Shown in pieces: positions 27,475 to 41,800 of a stretch of 64,000 bases of DNA (its first letter is position 1; every line of letters begins with the position of its first letter). The DNA lies in assembly GCA_030704615.1 (NCBI GenBank), contig CM060733.1, positions 61,444,001-61,508,000 of the forward strand. The letters run 5' to 3'. The notes beneath the pieces are model-generated. The model was not told the DNA's origin, searched no databases, and saw nothing but the letters and a program-made list of their open reading frames with translations. The translations under genes were made by a program, and so were the position numbers. This DNA is from Takakia lepidozioides (Eukaryota; Streptophyta; Takakiopsida; Takakiales; Takakiaceae).

Positions 27475-29236
27475 CGGAATGTGACACGACATTTTCAGGC
27501 TTTTTACTTAACTGTCCAACTTTTGGTTGATTTTTCATACCAACAGGGTTTCAAGGGACAAGCTCCTGAGGCCAGCTCCACACTGGTAGAAAGACATTCT
27601 TGTAGAATTGTTGCAAACTATATGTACAACTCGGACATTCAAAATAGGTTAGCATTTCTAACTGCAGGCATTTCGTTACCGACATACAACTTTGAATCTC
27701 GACACTTGCATAAGGCCATGTGTCTGACATCTTACATTGTCATGGTTTATGAAAGAAACGTTGGAAAAAAAATACTGGAATAGAAGGTGAGTCTCTGCAG
27801 CTCTGAGATTTCATGTAAGCACTCATGAAGGTTACAACAAGATCATAAACTTGTATCTAATTACTCAGGTGTACACAGATAGATGAGGAGCAAATACTCC
27901 TCCAAATATTGGATACTTCACATGATGGTTCTTATAGTTCGGATCATTAATCAAGTAATACTCTGGCACACCCTTTTTCTTGACCATGGTTTCCAAATGC
28001 AATGTGTGCTTGTGCGGCCTGACGACCTGAACAGTGAAAGGACAGAGTGCTAAGATATGAGCCTGTCAGCCTAATGACAGACAAGTCAGCTCAAGTGGGA
28101 GACAGCACAGCCAACATTCCAAACTATTCTTTGGAAAACCATTACAACGAGCTGCTGAACGCTTTTAAAAGCATCCAACTTCTCTATGTGCTTGTTGTCA
28201 CAACCTCAAGGCCGCTATACACCAAGAGTTAAACCCAATGGAATAGTTGGTGAGCATGCGAGCCGCGTGCTCTAAGTACTATCAACTCTTGAGTGTAACC
28301 ACGTTACTCTTCCCTGGTCAGCATCCATTTCTTTTTAAAGCTGAGAGGACTGCTTGCGCCCCCAAAGTGCCGGGATCCCTGTGTTGTACGTGCTGTGCGT
28401 GTGGAGACAGTTCAAAGTGACCATGATAACGTCAAAGGTGTCTCCAGGCTCAGATTGGCTCCCATTTCCAGGTAATGACTAGTTGGGCACAGCACTTGCA
28501 GCCTGTGCTTCAAGAAATCTCAGCCTCCGAAAGGCTTTTGAAATTGCGAACTTGACAGCTCTTTTAAGAGTTCGTATTGCTCGAAAGTCCGTTAATCCAC
28601 CGAAAGCTCTTCGATTTCGGTTTTCATACCATGATGAAGCTGGCGATGCAGAATTTCATGATCGCTGACCCCGACAACTGTGTCCACTGAGAACGAGTGG
28701 ACATTCTACATACTACGCTTGAAATCCATCTAAAACGCAAAACTTGAGGATCACTTTAGACAACCAATATAGAAGATGCCCACATTTCCAAACCCGTTAG
28801 TAGCTGCATCGGAGATGAGAGCTAAAATCGCAACAATTGGTTTGCCCATCCTGTGCATTGTTCACTGAACCTGAGTCATTCTTGTGTCCTGCTTCAGGAA
28901 ACTTGACACGTTGAACAAGCATTGTCTTTTATGCACATATCATCTCCAACTTTCTTGGAGAAAGCATGATTAGTCCCCAGAATTGTGCATATTAATGGTG
29001 AGTGAGTCCATCCTTGATGAACAGAAGTCCAAAAGAAATTTGAAATCTAAGAAACTCACTGAAGCTCCACAACATTTCTGTGTGACAACGTACAGGAGCA
29101 ACTCCAGTTTCGCCTTTGGACGTCAGGGGTGGGCATAATCTTACACCACCCCTGCCAATACATGCAAGACAACGGGTTTAATGGAGGTCTTAAGCAAAAT
29201 CTAATTGCCTGGAGCAGTAAATTTGACGTGACAAAG
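27475..29236. other. Intergenic, no gene recognised
   Basis: This lies between the convergent ProDH (+) and NOI-like (-) genes, so it should hold both 3' UTRs. No other coding or RNA feature could be supported. Confidence 0.4.
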
Positions 29237-29794
29237 CTAAGTCTTACGCACACAGCACCACCAGCGTTGGAGTAGCGATGATTGCTTCTTTCGCATTGCA
29301 GATGAGTTCGACTGCTTTAAGTGACAATGTTTGTCCAAGCGTGCATCATGAGCTTTCTTGGATATGCTGTCAAAGGACTGGCGGCTCTCACGAGCCCGCG
29401 CAAACACGAGGCTGTAATCAGTCTCCTCAGGTTCGGTTGCATTCCACCCCCCGAATTTTGGCACTGCTGTTGTTGTTCTTCGCTGCAATTCAAAACGGCT
29501 ACAAGGTTACAATGAGGAATCTTCTGAACAAGTTTATACCACATACGAAAGTAGATTGAAAGGGTGGGTGACAAGTTTTGGCCCAACGTAAGGTCTGTTG
29601 GTTTAAGTGTGTGAACCTTCAATACGACATCGTGCATGGGTACAGGAGAGGAGGGAGAAGATTGAGCATCCGTTAATTATAGATTAGAACTATTATAAAT
29701 GGGAATATTTCCCCACAAGGGAGAGAGGGAGACTTCAGAGCTCTAGAGAATTCCCAAAGCCTTCCAGGGGTATTCTTACCTGGATAGCTACCAT
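29237..29794 (-). CDS. NOI/RIN4-domain small protein
   Basis: Two exons on the - strand, 29794-29780 (15 bases, MVAIQ) and 29482-29237, join in phase 0 to 86 residues. The join has a good donor (CAG/gtaag) and acceptor (gaattgcag). Residues about 11-35 form a NOI domain: VPKFGGW, then an acidic stretch, then YSLVFARARESR. VPKFGGW fits the consensus [LVI]PxFGxW that the bacterial protease AvrRpt2 cuts in RIN4. The C-terminus is basic with WWCC close to the end, as in RIN4/NOI proteins that are attached to the plasma membrane by palmitoylation. Small NOI proteins are usually 70-90 residues. RIN4-family proteins act in immune signalling and exocyst-linked traffic. The tiny first exon is inferred from phase and splice consensus; the domain call is strong. 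Confidence 0.85.
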
Positions 29795-32700
29795 GGGGCT
29801 TTGCTCGTTGATGCCCACAACACCCATGCTTTCCCTTCAGCTACTTGTATTTGAAACTCGTCTCTCCCAAAAGTTTCCTAAGAAGTGTATCCCATAAATT
29901 GATAATCTGCGGCTTTGGAGGGGTCACAAAAGCCTTTCAACCGTGGTATCTCTTGCACACAACGCCGGAGATTGAGGCGGCCCTAAGGATCGCCGCTCAT
30001 GAAACGTCACTATTGAATGGTGACGTTACTCGAGTATAGTTTGGATGGCAGGCGAATCCGATTGTAAGCTCAGCTCATAACACCATAGATATGGAGCTTG
30101 GCATTTTTCCGGTCAGTACGCTAGACGACACTGAAGTTTGAGTAGAGGGTTATGTCCCTTGAGATGATGACGCAGGCTTCTCCACTTGCAGCTTCCTCAG
30201 GGGACTAAAATTTTGTAGGTAAATTGTTTTTCTGTATCTGTTCGTTAAATAGAGTCGACTCTGGTTCCAGGGTGACTAGCTGCAACAACTGTGTACAACT
30301 TGACGTCCAAAGGCAACGAAAAGAGGGACAAAATTGCCAAAAGAGAGATGGGACTAGAAACAGGACGGCAGCGCTTCATAATGTACCTGCTCTCACGATT
30401 TCACCGACTGTGGATTGCTGCAACCCTTACCTCAGTGTTCCAGAGTCTAGATGTCTAGATAACTTCGGTTAGGTGAGTCTATAATTACATACAAGTCCTG
30501 GAAGAGAATCTTGACCCTATATTAGATCCACAGAGAGGTCACGAGTCAATAATTCTGCCAAAACTTTAGCAGTCTGTAATAAAGTGGTTGTAGCGATAAA
30601 GGTCCTTGATTACTTAAATTAGTTCACAATCCACTCTAGATTAAAAAAAAAACAAGTTAACCCCGGTATGGGTTAGCGCCCAAATCACAAGTTACTGACA
30701 ACGGAAGTGAGAAGAACGATATATAATCGTTTCGTCTTCACAAGTTATAGTAGTTCAACTACGAAGAGGGCACTAATCACGTATCCTGGTCAACTGCCAA
30801 CTCTGATCAATACCAGACAGTTCCGACTGTAATTTAATGAAATCATGTGCGAGAAGAATGAGTGCAGTTGTCCCTGGGAGGTAGTGGATCGATCAGCTAT
30901 CAAACTGAAAGGCAGCCCTTACGGAATCCGTCAGGGATAGCAGGTAGGCTAATTATTATAAGCAGTGTCACATACCGTAGGTTCATAGCAGATTAGGCAC
31001 AAATTATATGGAAAAAAAAGTGCCTAAGCAAATCTGTGATTTTTCAAGATTTATGCCTAAAAGGTTGGAAAAATAATATGAAAGTGCCTAATTCAGTAAA
31101 ATTTTCTAAAACAATCATACTCTATATAATTTCTATTGAAAACAAAAAACAAATGCCTCCATAAATGCTCAAAAATATTAGGCCAACTCCCTATGTCCTT
31201 ACAACCTCCAAAGGACTTTCCAATGAGTCTCAAACATCCTGCATATGCTCATCATTGAAGTCTTCATCCCCATTCAAGTCAGGTACATATGAGTCTTCAA
31301 TGTACAAATCTCATGTACAAATCTCATGCTCTCCACCACCTCAACATCAAGATAGAAATCTGGTACCTCTGCAACTAAAAGTCCTTTCCACTTCGAGTTG
31401 AGGAGCGGTGGCTGTAAACAAAGGCTCGGACGCCATCTCCATTAGAATAGACTTTTGCTTAGGGTTTGTCTTGGGGAAGAAGAGAGAGGGTACCTGAGAC
31501 CTTTGGGGATGGAAGGAGAAGTTCCAAGTGAATGTGGCATAGCTACACATGAATTCGAAAAACTAAACAAGATATTTGACAGAGTTGGAGAAAATCTACA
31601 AGTCTAGAATAGCTTACTCTTGGTTAAGAGATTCTCTTTGGTGACTTGTCATTCTATATTTGAAGTACAGTCCATATTGCCGATGTAGGCGACGCTTCAC
31701 TTTGGCACACAGGATGGCGCAAAGCTCTCAGAATCCCAATGAAACTAAGCATCCCGCAATGCTCGGGATCCCCCACTTTGGAAGTCACCGTCTCGTTTGA
31801 TTTGCCGGGGCCGTCACTCCCTTGTCTCGTAGAGAAGTAGACATGAAATGGGTGAAGGTGACGTTACCCTGCGTCTACCAAGGGGCCAGCCCAGTCACGG
31901 CAAGAAGCTTACAGCTAACCCTTCAACGCTCCACGACCTTTGGGTTACATATATTCCCGAAGGGAGAATGTAGAGCAAATCATCAGCACAGCTCAGAAAT
32001 GTAGGTAACTATCTTTAGTAAGAGGTTATAATGTTTTCAGTTCTCTCATCACATGCTCACAGTTTTCTGAAAGATTCACAGTATGATAACAAAGGACTAT
32101 TCACCTAGAGGACGTCATAGGGTAACGATTTGATATTATCCATCGGCTTAAGAAAATTGTGCTTTGCGGGGACTTTGTTACCCTGAAGTACTCAGTTCTA
32201 TGGACTACTAGGTAACCGGCGAGAGCTGGCCGGTTACCGGACATAGCCAGCAGTCTGGGAGCGTCGAATGACCGGGGTAACCAGACCTGGGAGGTACTTT
32301 GGGGAGGGAGGTAGGTAGGTAAGTGGGTTGCTGAGTCTCTTTCTCTTTAGAATTCGTGTTTATGTTTTTGTTTCTCTCGTTTTGCTGTTTCTAGTGCCGC
32401 GCTTTTGAGCGAGTTTTAGATTCTCAAGAGAGGTTATGTAGTAGTCAGGCGATTTGTGTCGAGAGTAGTTAGATGTAGGTGTCGATTTCTGCACACAAGT
32501 TCAATTCTGAACCATTTAAGTTATACTAAAGATCGAATCAGTTGCGGTCATTTTTAGTTTGGTTCATACTTGTACTTCTTTGCAGCCAATTTTGTCAACT
32601 CGTAGAAGCAGTTGATGCCTAAGGCAAGAGAAGCTATGATTCTAGTTCCAGTAGTGAGAGGCCTTCTTTTACTCTCTTGCCGCTGTTGCAATTGTCACTT

Positions 32701-33297
32701 GTTTCTTCTGTTAAGTAAAAAGAAGCATTGTGGGAATAAAGTGAAGAAGGTGTTATGTGTCGGTTCTCCGCTCCATCCTATGCATGATAAATATGTCGAA
32801 GACATATTGATCGACTCGTCAACTGTGGCTAATGATCTTGAAGTTACTTTGATCAATACCGAGTGCTATAGATTGCGAGCATGATCTTGTAATTGAGGAT
32901 ATTTCCGCTGAATTGAATAGCGGTGTGAATTGTAATTCATATCTTAAAGCTGAAACTGCTCCCATGGAAACTGACATTTCTATCAACAATGTTGATAATA
33001 CTTTCGTATCCTGAGAGTTCAATTGTTGCTGTTGATTCTTTTGTCAATAATTCTGGTGCTGCTATTGTCTATGAATTGAATGTTAAATTTTATTCTAGTA
33101 GATGATTCTGTACAAATAAGCAGGAGATAATGTGATGAAGTCGTCAAGTTCGATGAAACAGTGTTGATGTAATTTTATTGAATATAAAGGAGAAACGAAC
33201 TCTGTCCATATACAGGTCCGTCTATGGACGATTTCATCCATTTACTGAACGGATATGGGACAGGAAGGTCGAAAAACACCTTAGTTAGGCAGGAAAA

Positions 33298-33690
33298 TAC
33301 CAGTGTTGGTCTGTTATCAGGTTTAGGACATACCAGACTGGTCTATATAATGGTGGATGTATTTTTTCCCAGATATTGGTATGAGTATGAGTATCATGAC
33401 CACAATACCAGCTGGTATGAGATCAATTTTGGTATCATTCAAAGCCATCTTGACTTACAAGTTTATCACATATCAAGTGAAAACAAATACTATAACAATA
33501 AGCATAAAGTAAATATAAATAAGTACATGTATGTACACATAAATTAGTATAGTACACATACCAGAGTAAATTAGAAAGACGGCAGGGGGGTGCTGGTATT
33601 GTGGCTGGTTTGAGAAAACGAATACCAGCCTGGTCTGGTCCCTGATACCAGGGTTGACACCATCGTTGATACTCGGGTCTGATACCCATA
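33298..33690. repeat. Cluster of ATACCAG / CTGGTAT words in both orientations
   Basis: The heptamer ATACCAG or its reverse complement, or a one-base variant, occurs about ten times in 400 bases (for example 33298, 33338, 33400, 33409, 33552, 33590, 33622, 33646, 33690). Several occurrences are back to back, as in ATACCAGCTGGTAT near 33400. It may be a degenerate palindromic repeat or small foldback element. Confidence 0.55.
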
Positions 33691-33780
33691 CCAGGCCATC
33701 ACTGGAAAATACGGGATATAACCAACGTGCTCTTGTCCAATGAGATCGAGCCACGTCAGCGAGATGCTCCCCACGGCTGG

Positions 33781-34050
33781 CTATGTTGATATTACTTCTA
33801 TTCCCAATGCCTGCTTGAGGAAGAAGGTTCGAGTGTGGTTGGGGCCTGGGCTAGCTAACGCTGAGCAACCACAGGCACATCCATTCCATACAATAGCCCA
33901 CGTCCTTCTTCCAGTGTATACATTAGGGACAGCAATTATCTGACATAGGTAGCGACTGTCTAACAGATTGAGGCCAACAAGCTCCACACACCCAGCCTTC
34001 CATGTGAATACGAAATCTTCACTATTAGGCACATAGCTGTCATCGAGCAT
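33781..34050 (-). CDS. Unrecognised open frame, possibly an exon
   Basis: An ATG-started frame of 89 residues with mixed hydrophobic composition (CVELVGLNLLDSRYLCQI in the middle). It reads more like protein than its neighbours, but no family, partner exon or splice context was found. It may be chance or a gene fragment. Confidence 0.2.
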   Translation of the reverse strand: MLDDSYVPNSEDFVFTWKAGCVELVGLNLLDSRYLCQIIAVPNVYTGRRTWAIVWNGCACGCSALASPGPNHTRTFFLKQALGIEVIST

Positions 34051-35894
34051 CCTCTCCCACAGAAGAAGCGGCGAGGAATGTAGTCCCGGCTCTCTTCGGC
34101 CGAGTTAAAAAATAAGGAGCCTCAAACAGGGAAGACAGGGGTCGGCATGTTTAGGTTTTGATGATATTATTAGAGCAATGTGAATGTTGTCCCTTTGTGT
34201 GTTGTAATGCACACAGGCCAACCTGAATTCCTGTGGCACTCTTCTGGATGCAGAAAGAGAACCTCAATTCCTTAGAGCCTGGTCCTATAACATAACCATC
34301 TCTCCTATTGACCTATTGTGCAGCATTATCCTCACTGACTGCTCTAATCCTGTATCCATTTCTTTCTCACTGTGAGATCCAAGCAGCATAGTTGCCCAAT
34401 GCCTGCATACATAATTCAGCAATTTCAGTCGTGAGACTATGTGGTCACTCCCTCTTATGCTCTATAAGACTGGGCCTTCTGCACTTGATTTCGGTTGCAC
34501 AGTATCCAATCCTCACCGCAACTACTTGGAGCACCACCACCTCTATCACCTCCCTTCCCTTTGCATTATCTAACTTCCAAGACCAGAATACACACTCCAA
34601 ACTACTGCCAAACCTTTAACAAAATTGCTAAATTCACATGGCCTGCCATCCTTCATATGAAATGACAAGCCCAAGCTGGAAGCTGCTTTGCATATTATTC
34701 ATTACCGCACACTAACTTTTTATGGTCTCATAGGCTTGCAATAATCTCCCCCACCGTGTCGTGCTAATCTACACAGAACACATGGCTTCTTTCACTGCAC
34801 CGAGTTGTTTTCTTGATTGTCCTCTCATTGGGGTGTGCCACTACAGCAAGTGGACATAATCAGCAATTCGGCTAGATTTAGCTGAAACTCATGCAAAAAC
34901 CTCAAATATGACATTGATAAGTGACTTTGTAGACTAGATTCATCAAAGATCACAGTTGTGCTTATAGATGCTTCCACATACACATGGTGCCTGTCTCTCC
35001 ACATCGTTCTGTCCACTTCATCTGTCTTCTAACTTGTGGGGCCATTCATTCTTATTTTAACCAAAAAAGTGATGGATTATGGGTGTTCATCAAGATTGTA
35101 ACCCATGACTAACTTGCTTTTACCTGAAATCGGCCTACACAATGTTGGTTCTTATATGAATATAAAACATCCAGATCTTCTGAAAGCCCCTCCAATCTCG
35201 TAAGACTCCCCTTGGTATCTGCAGTATGGAATCTACAAAGGTTATGACAATGCAAAACCACTTACCTCAACATATTCAGAAGAGAGAATATAAAAAATGG
35301 TACCAAAAGTTTGATGATGAAACCAAGATCCATGCAGTCTAAAGTATTTGATGGCAACCATTTGTCAGGAATGCAATCAACTCGAAAGTGCTGCCTAGGT
35401 GCATAATAGTCCACTTTGTCTTCTCTTGTGCAACTCAAGCTGTCCTTCCTATTTGGAGGTATACAAGCAGCTCCCACAGCTCACACAAAACAAGCTCTCC
35501 TGCCTAGACATTTAGTGAGACAGAAAAGAGATGTAACTTTTGAAGCAAAGATGGACAACGTGCTTGAAGATCTCTTCGTCCAACTTCAAATGGAATGAAG
35601 GTCTGAAGCTACATGTAGTGCATGGTTTGATTGCCAAGTATGATATATGTAGATGAGCAAACACATTGGCAGCTCCTTACTAAGACACGGGAAAGATGAT
35701 ACAATCTAATCTAAAGGTTGAACATCAGTAATTCTGTTAGGTCCAGAAGAATCAGGGTGCTCGATCTCACCTAGATGGGACACTCAAAAGTGGAAGAAGA
35801 CTCCATGGTGCTTGCTCTTCTGTCACCTCATCATAGCTGCCCTGTCAAGGGCAAGCTCCAAGAGCTTCCTCCCCCAGCCACCTCTGCATATGCA

Positions 35895-38800
35895 TCACCT
35901 TGGGTCCGGAGATCCCAGATTTTCTGAGAAAACTGGGGAAGGATCGTCTGGAAACATCAAAGGAAATTGCGGAGGGATCTTGACATCATTGTTGGACATA
36001 GTGAAGGATTCGAGGCTTTGAATGGAAGCCATGTATTGGGATGCATTGTTCTCAATGATGAGAGCATCTTCAAGCTCTCTAACGATCATGGCCATGGTTG
36101 GGCGGTGAATCGCATGAGGCTCCACACTTGTGATTGCCATTTCAACCACCCTCCACATCGCCTCCTTTGTAAAGCTGGATGCGATTGTAGGGTCGATTAT
36201 GGCTTCCAAGTTCCCGTTCCCAATGAATGGCCTTGTCTGCACCATACAGACCACTCAACAAGATTTGCTCAGGACTGGCATGCATTACAACCTAGTTAGG
36301 AATGATATAAGGTATTTGGTATATTCAGGTAAGTCATAGTCCAGGATGGAAATACAAGAAATTGTTACAACATGCATCCAACAATTGGCAGTATAACCTT
36401 CACACCCACCTGAAGAACAAATTGTTTCGGGAGGGGACTCATGGTGGAGAAAGAGATGCAGCTTCTATGCTGTTAAGAAAGGCACTTAGATGTGGATTAT
36501 TTAGGAGTTCCGTGTTCTTGCTCGAGAAACCCTTGCCTAAATGATCCTAATTAAATGAAGAAGAAACACAAGTGATTCTAGACTGTAGCCAACTTACCCA
36601 TTCGACAAGACCCCATTCGGGACGAGGACGATGAATATTGAGAGGCTCGCGCCCGCAAATGATTTCCAGAAGTACGATCCCAAAGCTAAACACGTCGCTC
36701 TTCTCAGTTAGAAGCTGCGTAGAGTAGTACCTGCCACAGAGGACAGGAGAGAGGGGTTGTGAGTCAAAAAGGTTTAAAATTTCATGAACACAGGAAATGA
36801 AATGAAATGGTCCTTTATAACATCCGCGGAAAGCTCATAGAGGAAGAAAGGAGGTGAGGGAGGGAAGGGAGCACCAGGTCTGACGATAAGGTGCTTCTCT
36901 ACACAGAGGAAGATGGTGGACTCAAAACGCTCAATGCTCAGACCAATGGAGGAGAGAAAATTAACTGTCGTCATTAACCGTTCCATCCAAATATAGCCTA
37001 TGATACATCTTCAGTGCTTTATTTCCAGGAGATAATCGTTGTAAGGTTTCAGCCCACCAGGATCAATGGGACTCAGCCTGAAATTGCTAATGCAGCTCAA
37101 TTGACATACAGAATTGACTGTTGAGTTGAGGGCTGATATTGGTATTGCCAGAAAGCCTGAAACCTGAGCACTGCTCCTCTAGCCCTCTATTTAGCAATAG
37201 TAGTGACTAAAGTTACACCGCAAGTCACACCATTGACGAATAAGGATAGAAATAATGTACTCGTTATGTGTTCAGTTACTCGTTTAGTCCATCACCTATT
37301 CGGTGCTGGCCCAGGATTGTAGTCTCGTGGACATACAGCAGTCTCTGCTTCGAGGGCTTGTGTTGTGGCTTCACACTCTTGTCCCCTTTTGTTAGGGTCG
37401 ATTTGTCTAGACAGATGTATGTCACTCCAAGCTTTCTCCCCTAATCTATCTCACTTGGTCTCCACCATACCAGCCCTTATGTTGCGGATGACTTTGCAGG
37501 TGTAGGGGAGACTCCGTCCAATCTTCAGAAGTTGATTGATTGTGCAAAGACATACTTCGACCTTTGGGAACTAGAGGCTAACGTCAGTAAATGCGCAGTG
37601 GTGGCATTCAAGGGGAGGGAGGAGGCGATCTCAAGTGGCAGTGGGGAAGCCAAGAGTTTCTGGTCCTCCCTTCCTACCCATACCTTGGCGTTGAGTTCTC
37701 CTCCAACTGTAATTGGGATGCACATATTCAAGAAGTTGTTCAATCTGGCAAGCGCAAAGCGTCGAGTCTCACTAATTTTTTCCACTGCAGAGGGATCAAC
37801 TCTGAAGTGAAAAAGACCATGCTTTGCCGCATGCCCTGGATCTCTGAATTATCCTTTGCTGACTATACCAGCACCTTGTGGCTGATTACGGCATCTGATC
37901 AAGGCCTGCCTTGGAGTACGCATCTGCAGTATGGGTTGATAACTCCAACCAGGCTAAGTCTCTAGAAAGTTTGGCATCCCTCCCTTAAGCTCCCGACGAG
38001 ATGAATTCAAGATCAGATGGTGGGGCCAGTTGCAACATATCACTAATATCAGATATCCTAAGTTAATCAACTCTATAACTTGGAAGCAGGATCGTCCTGT
38101 CAAACAGGCTAAGTCCACAGCCTTGACCCTGCTGGATAAATCTGACATAGAGGCTGTAGTGTCCAAAGCCATGTCTGTTGCCAGCAAATTGTCTGATGAA
38201 AATGAAGTTAGGCAGAAAACTTCCCTGAACTTGTTTCCAGTCTGTGACATGGGTGAGGCCATCATGGATGACCTCAAGGGTTTACCCACCCTCGGCACTA
38301 GACTGAAATTTAAACTCAGGGCGGGAAGCCTACCTTTGAACAGCAAATAGAAGCAGAGAGGAAAGGGGGATTGCAAATGCCCGTTGTGTGGGCAACCTGA
38401 AGACAATATTCAATTGTCTGTTCTAAAGTAAGTCACACAACCGGTGTCAGCCCCTGACAAAGGTAGTTTCTGTCCCTTTGTGTTCTGCTCAAACTGAGCG
38501 CAGGGTCAATGGCCACAAGCCTACGGCACACGACGTCTTATGAGTACATTCTATCTGCACTTGGTGTGTTTCAACCATGCCAGGGGTCACCACTGTTTGG
38601 CTTCCCAAGGTTGTGGTCAAGGTCTTCATTTTCTAAGGTTTCATCTGGCTTGTTTTGCCTTTCCCTGCCACAGAGAGACAGAAAGAAAGAACAAGAACAC
38701 CATTCTGTCCATGAGGCACAAAGGGCCTAAGGGACACCTGAACTTATCAGCTAGAAAAAAGTATCAGCTTCCTAGTCTGTTTGACTACAAACTTGTCTCT

Positions 38801-41800
38801 AAAGCAGTCACACATGCACTGCTTTATGACAAAATCTGGCAGTCATCTTGGTGTGTTGTTCTTCCCTGGGACATTTCCATTTCAGAAATCTGACAAGCTG
38901 CAACCATTGCAAGAACTTACTCGGGGTCCAGATAACCAGCAGTGCCACGAACTTCTGTAGAGACGAGGCTATCTCCTTCTTGCGGGGCATATTTTGAAAG
39001 CCCAAAATCTGCCACCTTGGCAACCATGTGGTCATCAAGCAGAATGTTGCTACTCTTCACATCCCTGTGTATGATGCAGCGCTCTCCGCCCGTGTGCAGG
39101 AAGTAGAGGCCTGTACATAATATGGATGGATGACAAAATCAATTCAGAAACAAAGTATTCCATCACAATCAAGGTCGTGAAACAACGCTGATAACCATGT
39201 TTCCACACTAGACTAAATCAGCTCATGCGACAGAAAAGAGGTGAAGGTAAGTGATGGTCAGGCATCCCAGTGAGCTCCTGACAAAAGCAGCAATACAGAA
39301 AAATTAACCACTTTGGGCTGATGTCCCCGTCCCTCTTTCACACCCTTACTTCAGCCTTAGAAATAGCTTTCAAAACCCTTGAGTAACCATCTGTTACCGG
39401 ATTGCCAGGTCAGTGAGTGAATTTGGAAAAAGCTGACACATCATTTATGCAGGTCATTATGCAGGTCAAGTAGCACTAACATAATGGGAAAGACATGTAC
39501 CACGTGCAGCTCCTAACGCGATACTCAGCCTTGTTGACCAATCAAGGGGTTTCCTTCGTGCTGGTTCACCTGAGAGACAGTGTACTTCTCGTGTCTTAAC
39601 CTTCAGAAACAATGAACTGTACTTAAACTTGACGCAAAAATGCATGTGCGACTAGTTTCTTCCCGGCTCCACTACCTCCTGATTTAGCTCTTGGAATAGG
39701 AAGTGGGATAGATATTTTCACAACTGTAGAAAAGAAAAATCTTAACTGACCACTAATTTGGTCTAATAATCTAGGTCATGGCAAGAAGGCATTGATTACC
39801 ATAAAGTCGATCCTGGAGGGATCCATTTGACAAGTAAGGATAGATGAGGATTTGCTGCTCATCTTCTGAGCAAAACCCCACTAGAGGCACCAGATTAGCA
39901 TGCCGCACTCCATGGAGAAGATTAAGCTGGAAATATGATGCCAACCACAGGTCAATATGCCAAAGTTAACTGAAACATGACCTAAGCTAATCCCACCTAG
40001 GGCAGTCTCCCCGTTGAATAGTCTCCGTGATAACTTACACTGGTTTCGTGTGGACTCAAGTCACACTCTCTACAGATGAGTTCAAAATATTGGTGAAGCT
40101 TCTGAAATTGCTACTGCTGAACCAACTGTATCCTAACCTAAGTATTCATATGAAGTCCAGTATCATGTGAAAGATCTAATGAGCACACGTGTTTGCCAGC
40201 TAGACATATCTGAGCTATCAATGCAATTTTTGTCCAACCTCTCCACCTAAGAAAACTGTGACATTCAGTTTGCCATTTGCATAGTAGGGTAGGCCTTGAT
40301 ACTACTACCTTTACGACTTCAAAACATTGTTATGCCTAAAGGAAAGGGTGGTTCCAAAGGACCTCAGTTGTAAATTCCCGAGTGCCTTGATTTGAGTTTG
40401 CTGAGCGGACTTTAACTGCCACAGTTCGCCCACTTGGGAGGGTGCCATAGTACACAGCACCAAATCCACCTTCACCAATTTTGCTCTTGAAACTTTTGGT
40501 GATAGTGTCAATATCTTTAAGAGTAAATTGCTCTACATGAATTGAGTTTAGCTCCAATTGCATACAATTTGGAACTATGGATGTCAGTACATCTGCACAG
40601 TGCAAGCACGGTACAAGAGTTTAGCACAGAAGCACCGGACCTGACAATTTACTTCCTGTAGGTCCATTGCTGAGTTTGTGTTACTAAACGGGGTTTAATT
40701 TTCATGCCATGATAATCTTTGTGAGAGTCTGCCAAGATGTTTAGCAGATCTTGCAATAAATACATCAGTTGACCCAACAACTCCCCAGCTGATCCAGTAC
40801 TGTGTTCTTCGAGAAGCATTTAAGGGAGGCGAGGGGCTGCTAATGGGCAATGACTGTAGTACAAAGTCTCAGTTTGCAGATGGCATGCTACAGCCAGCCT
40901 GCTACAGTGATCTCCACGGATTGTCTCCCTGGTTCTTCACATTATCACCGCCTCTCATTTAAGGCCAAATTTCTGGCTAGTTCAGTAACAGTTTAAGAAA
41001 CTCACATTTGGGCCCTGGTAGTTTGCCATCGGAGTCAGCAGCTGTGATCAAGTCAAGCTTCTTCCTGTGCTGCTTATAGAACCAATAGATTGTGACAGCT
41101 AGAATGATGAAAAACAGTAGCAGGGATGCCCCTACTACACCTCCCAAAAACAGCGTGGGACCCAGTTTATTCTTAGATGGAGGACTTGGAATCATCTCCA
41201 CAGGACTGCTGCCATCTCTGAGATATCGATCGTCAGCAAGTCTGGCAAAAGAAGAGCAAAAGCACACATTAGCCAACAGCAGTTGTTCGTCAACTAATCG
41301 ATCAAGTACAACCAGACACAAAAACAAGGGATCAGGGAAGAAAATTGTCTTGAGCCTACAAAGCAAGGTTGTAATCTGTTTGAAGTGGGTAAGGCAGTCA
41401 ACTTACGTGAAGTTGGGATTATTCTGCAGCGCCACTGAATATTGTCTGCTCAGATTGGCATGATTTAGATTTCTGCCCCCCCTCCAAATGTTAAAAAGGT
41501 TTTGGAATTTCTTCCACAGCATGAAGGGAGACATGAGAAAGAAAGTAAGTCATGCCCTACGGATTTATGTTGGGCTGTGTCTCTAGGCAAGAAATGAGGG
41601 GGACGTATGACGAAGAAACCAATAAAAGACAGCAGGCTTTACTGACCAACAGCTGAAAGGGGGGAGAGATAGGCAGAGGAGGCCATGTGAGGGGCCGAAC
41701 AGTACGTTTGCAGATTGGTCTAGCATGAGATGTAGCAGAGATCTCTGTCTCTCTTGGTCGCTGACAGATGCAGATTGGATCTGCGTAACTGCGAACAGAT

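Larger units (their letters stand above)
29795..35894. other. Long stretch without a recognised gene
   Basis: Only short unsupported frames are seen on both strands, in a composition that varies between AT-rich (30.5-31.2 kb, 32.9-33.5 kb) and mixed. The candidates looked at most closely were a + frame at 32612-32884 and a - frame at 33781-34050; neither shows a known motif. A cluster of ATACCAG/CTGGTAT words lies at 33298-33690. Confidence 0.4.
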
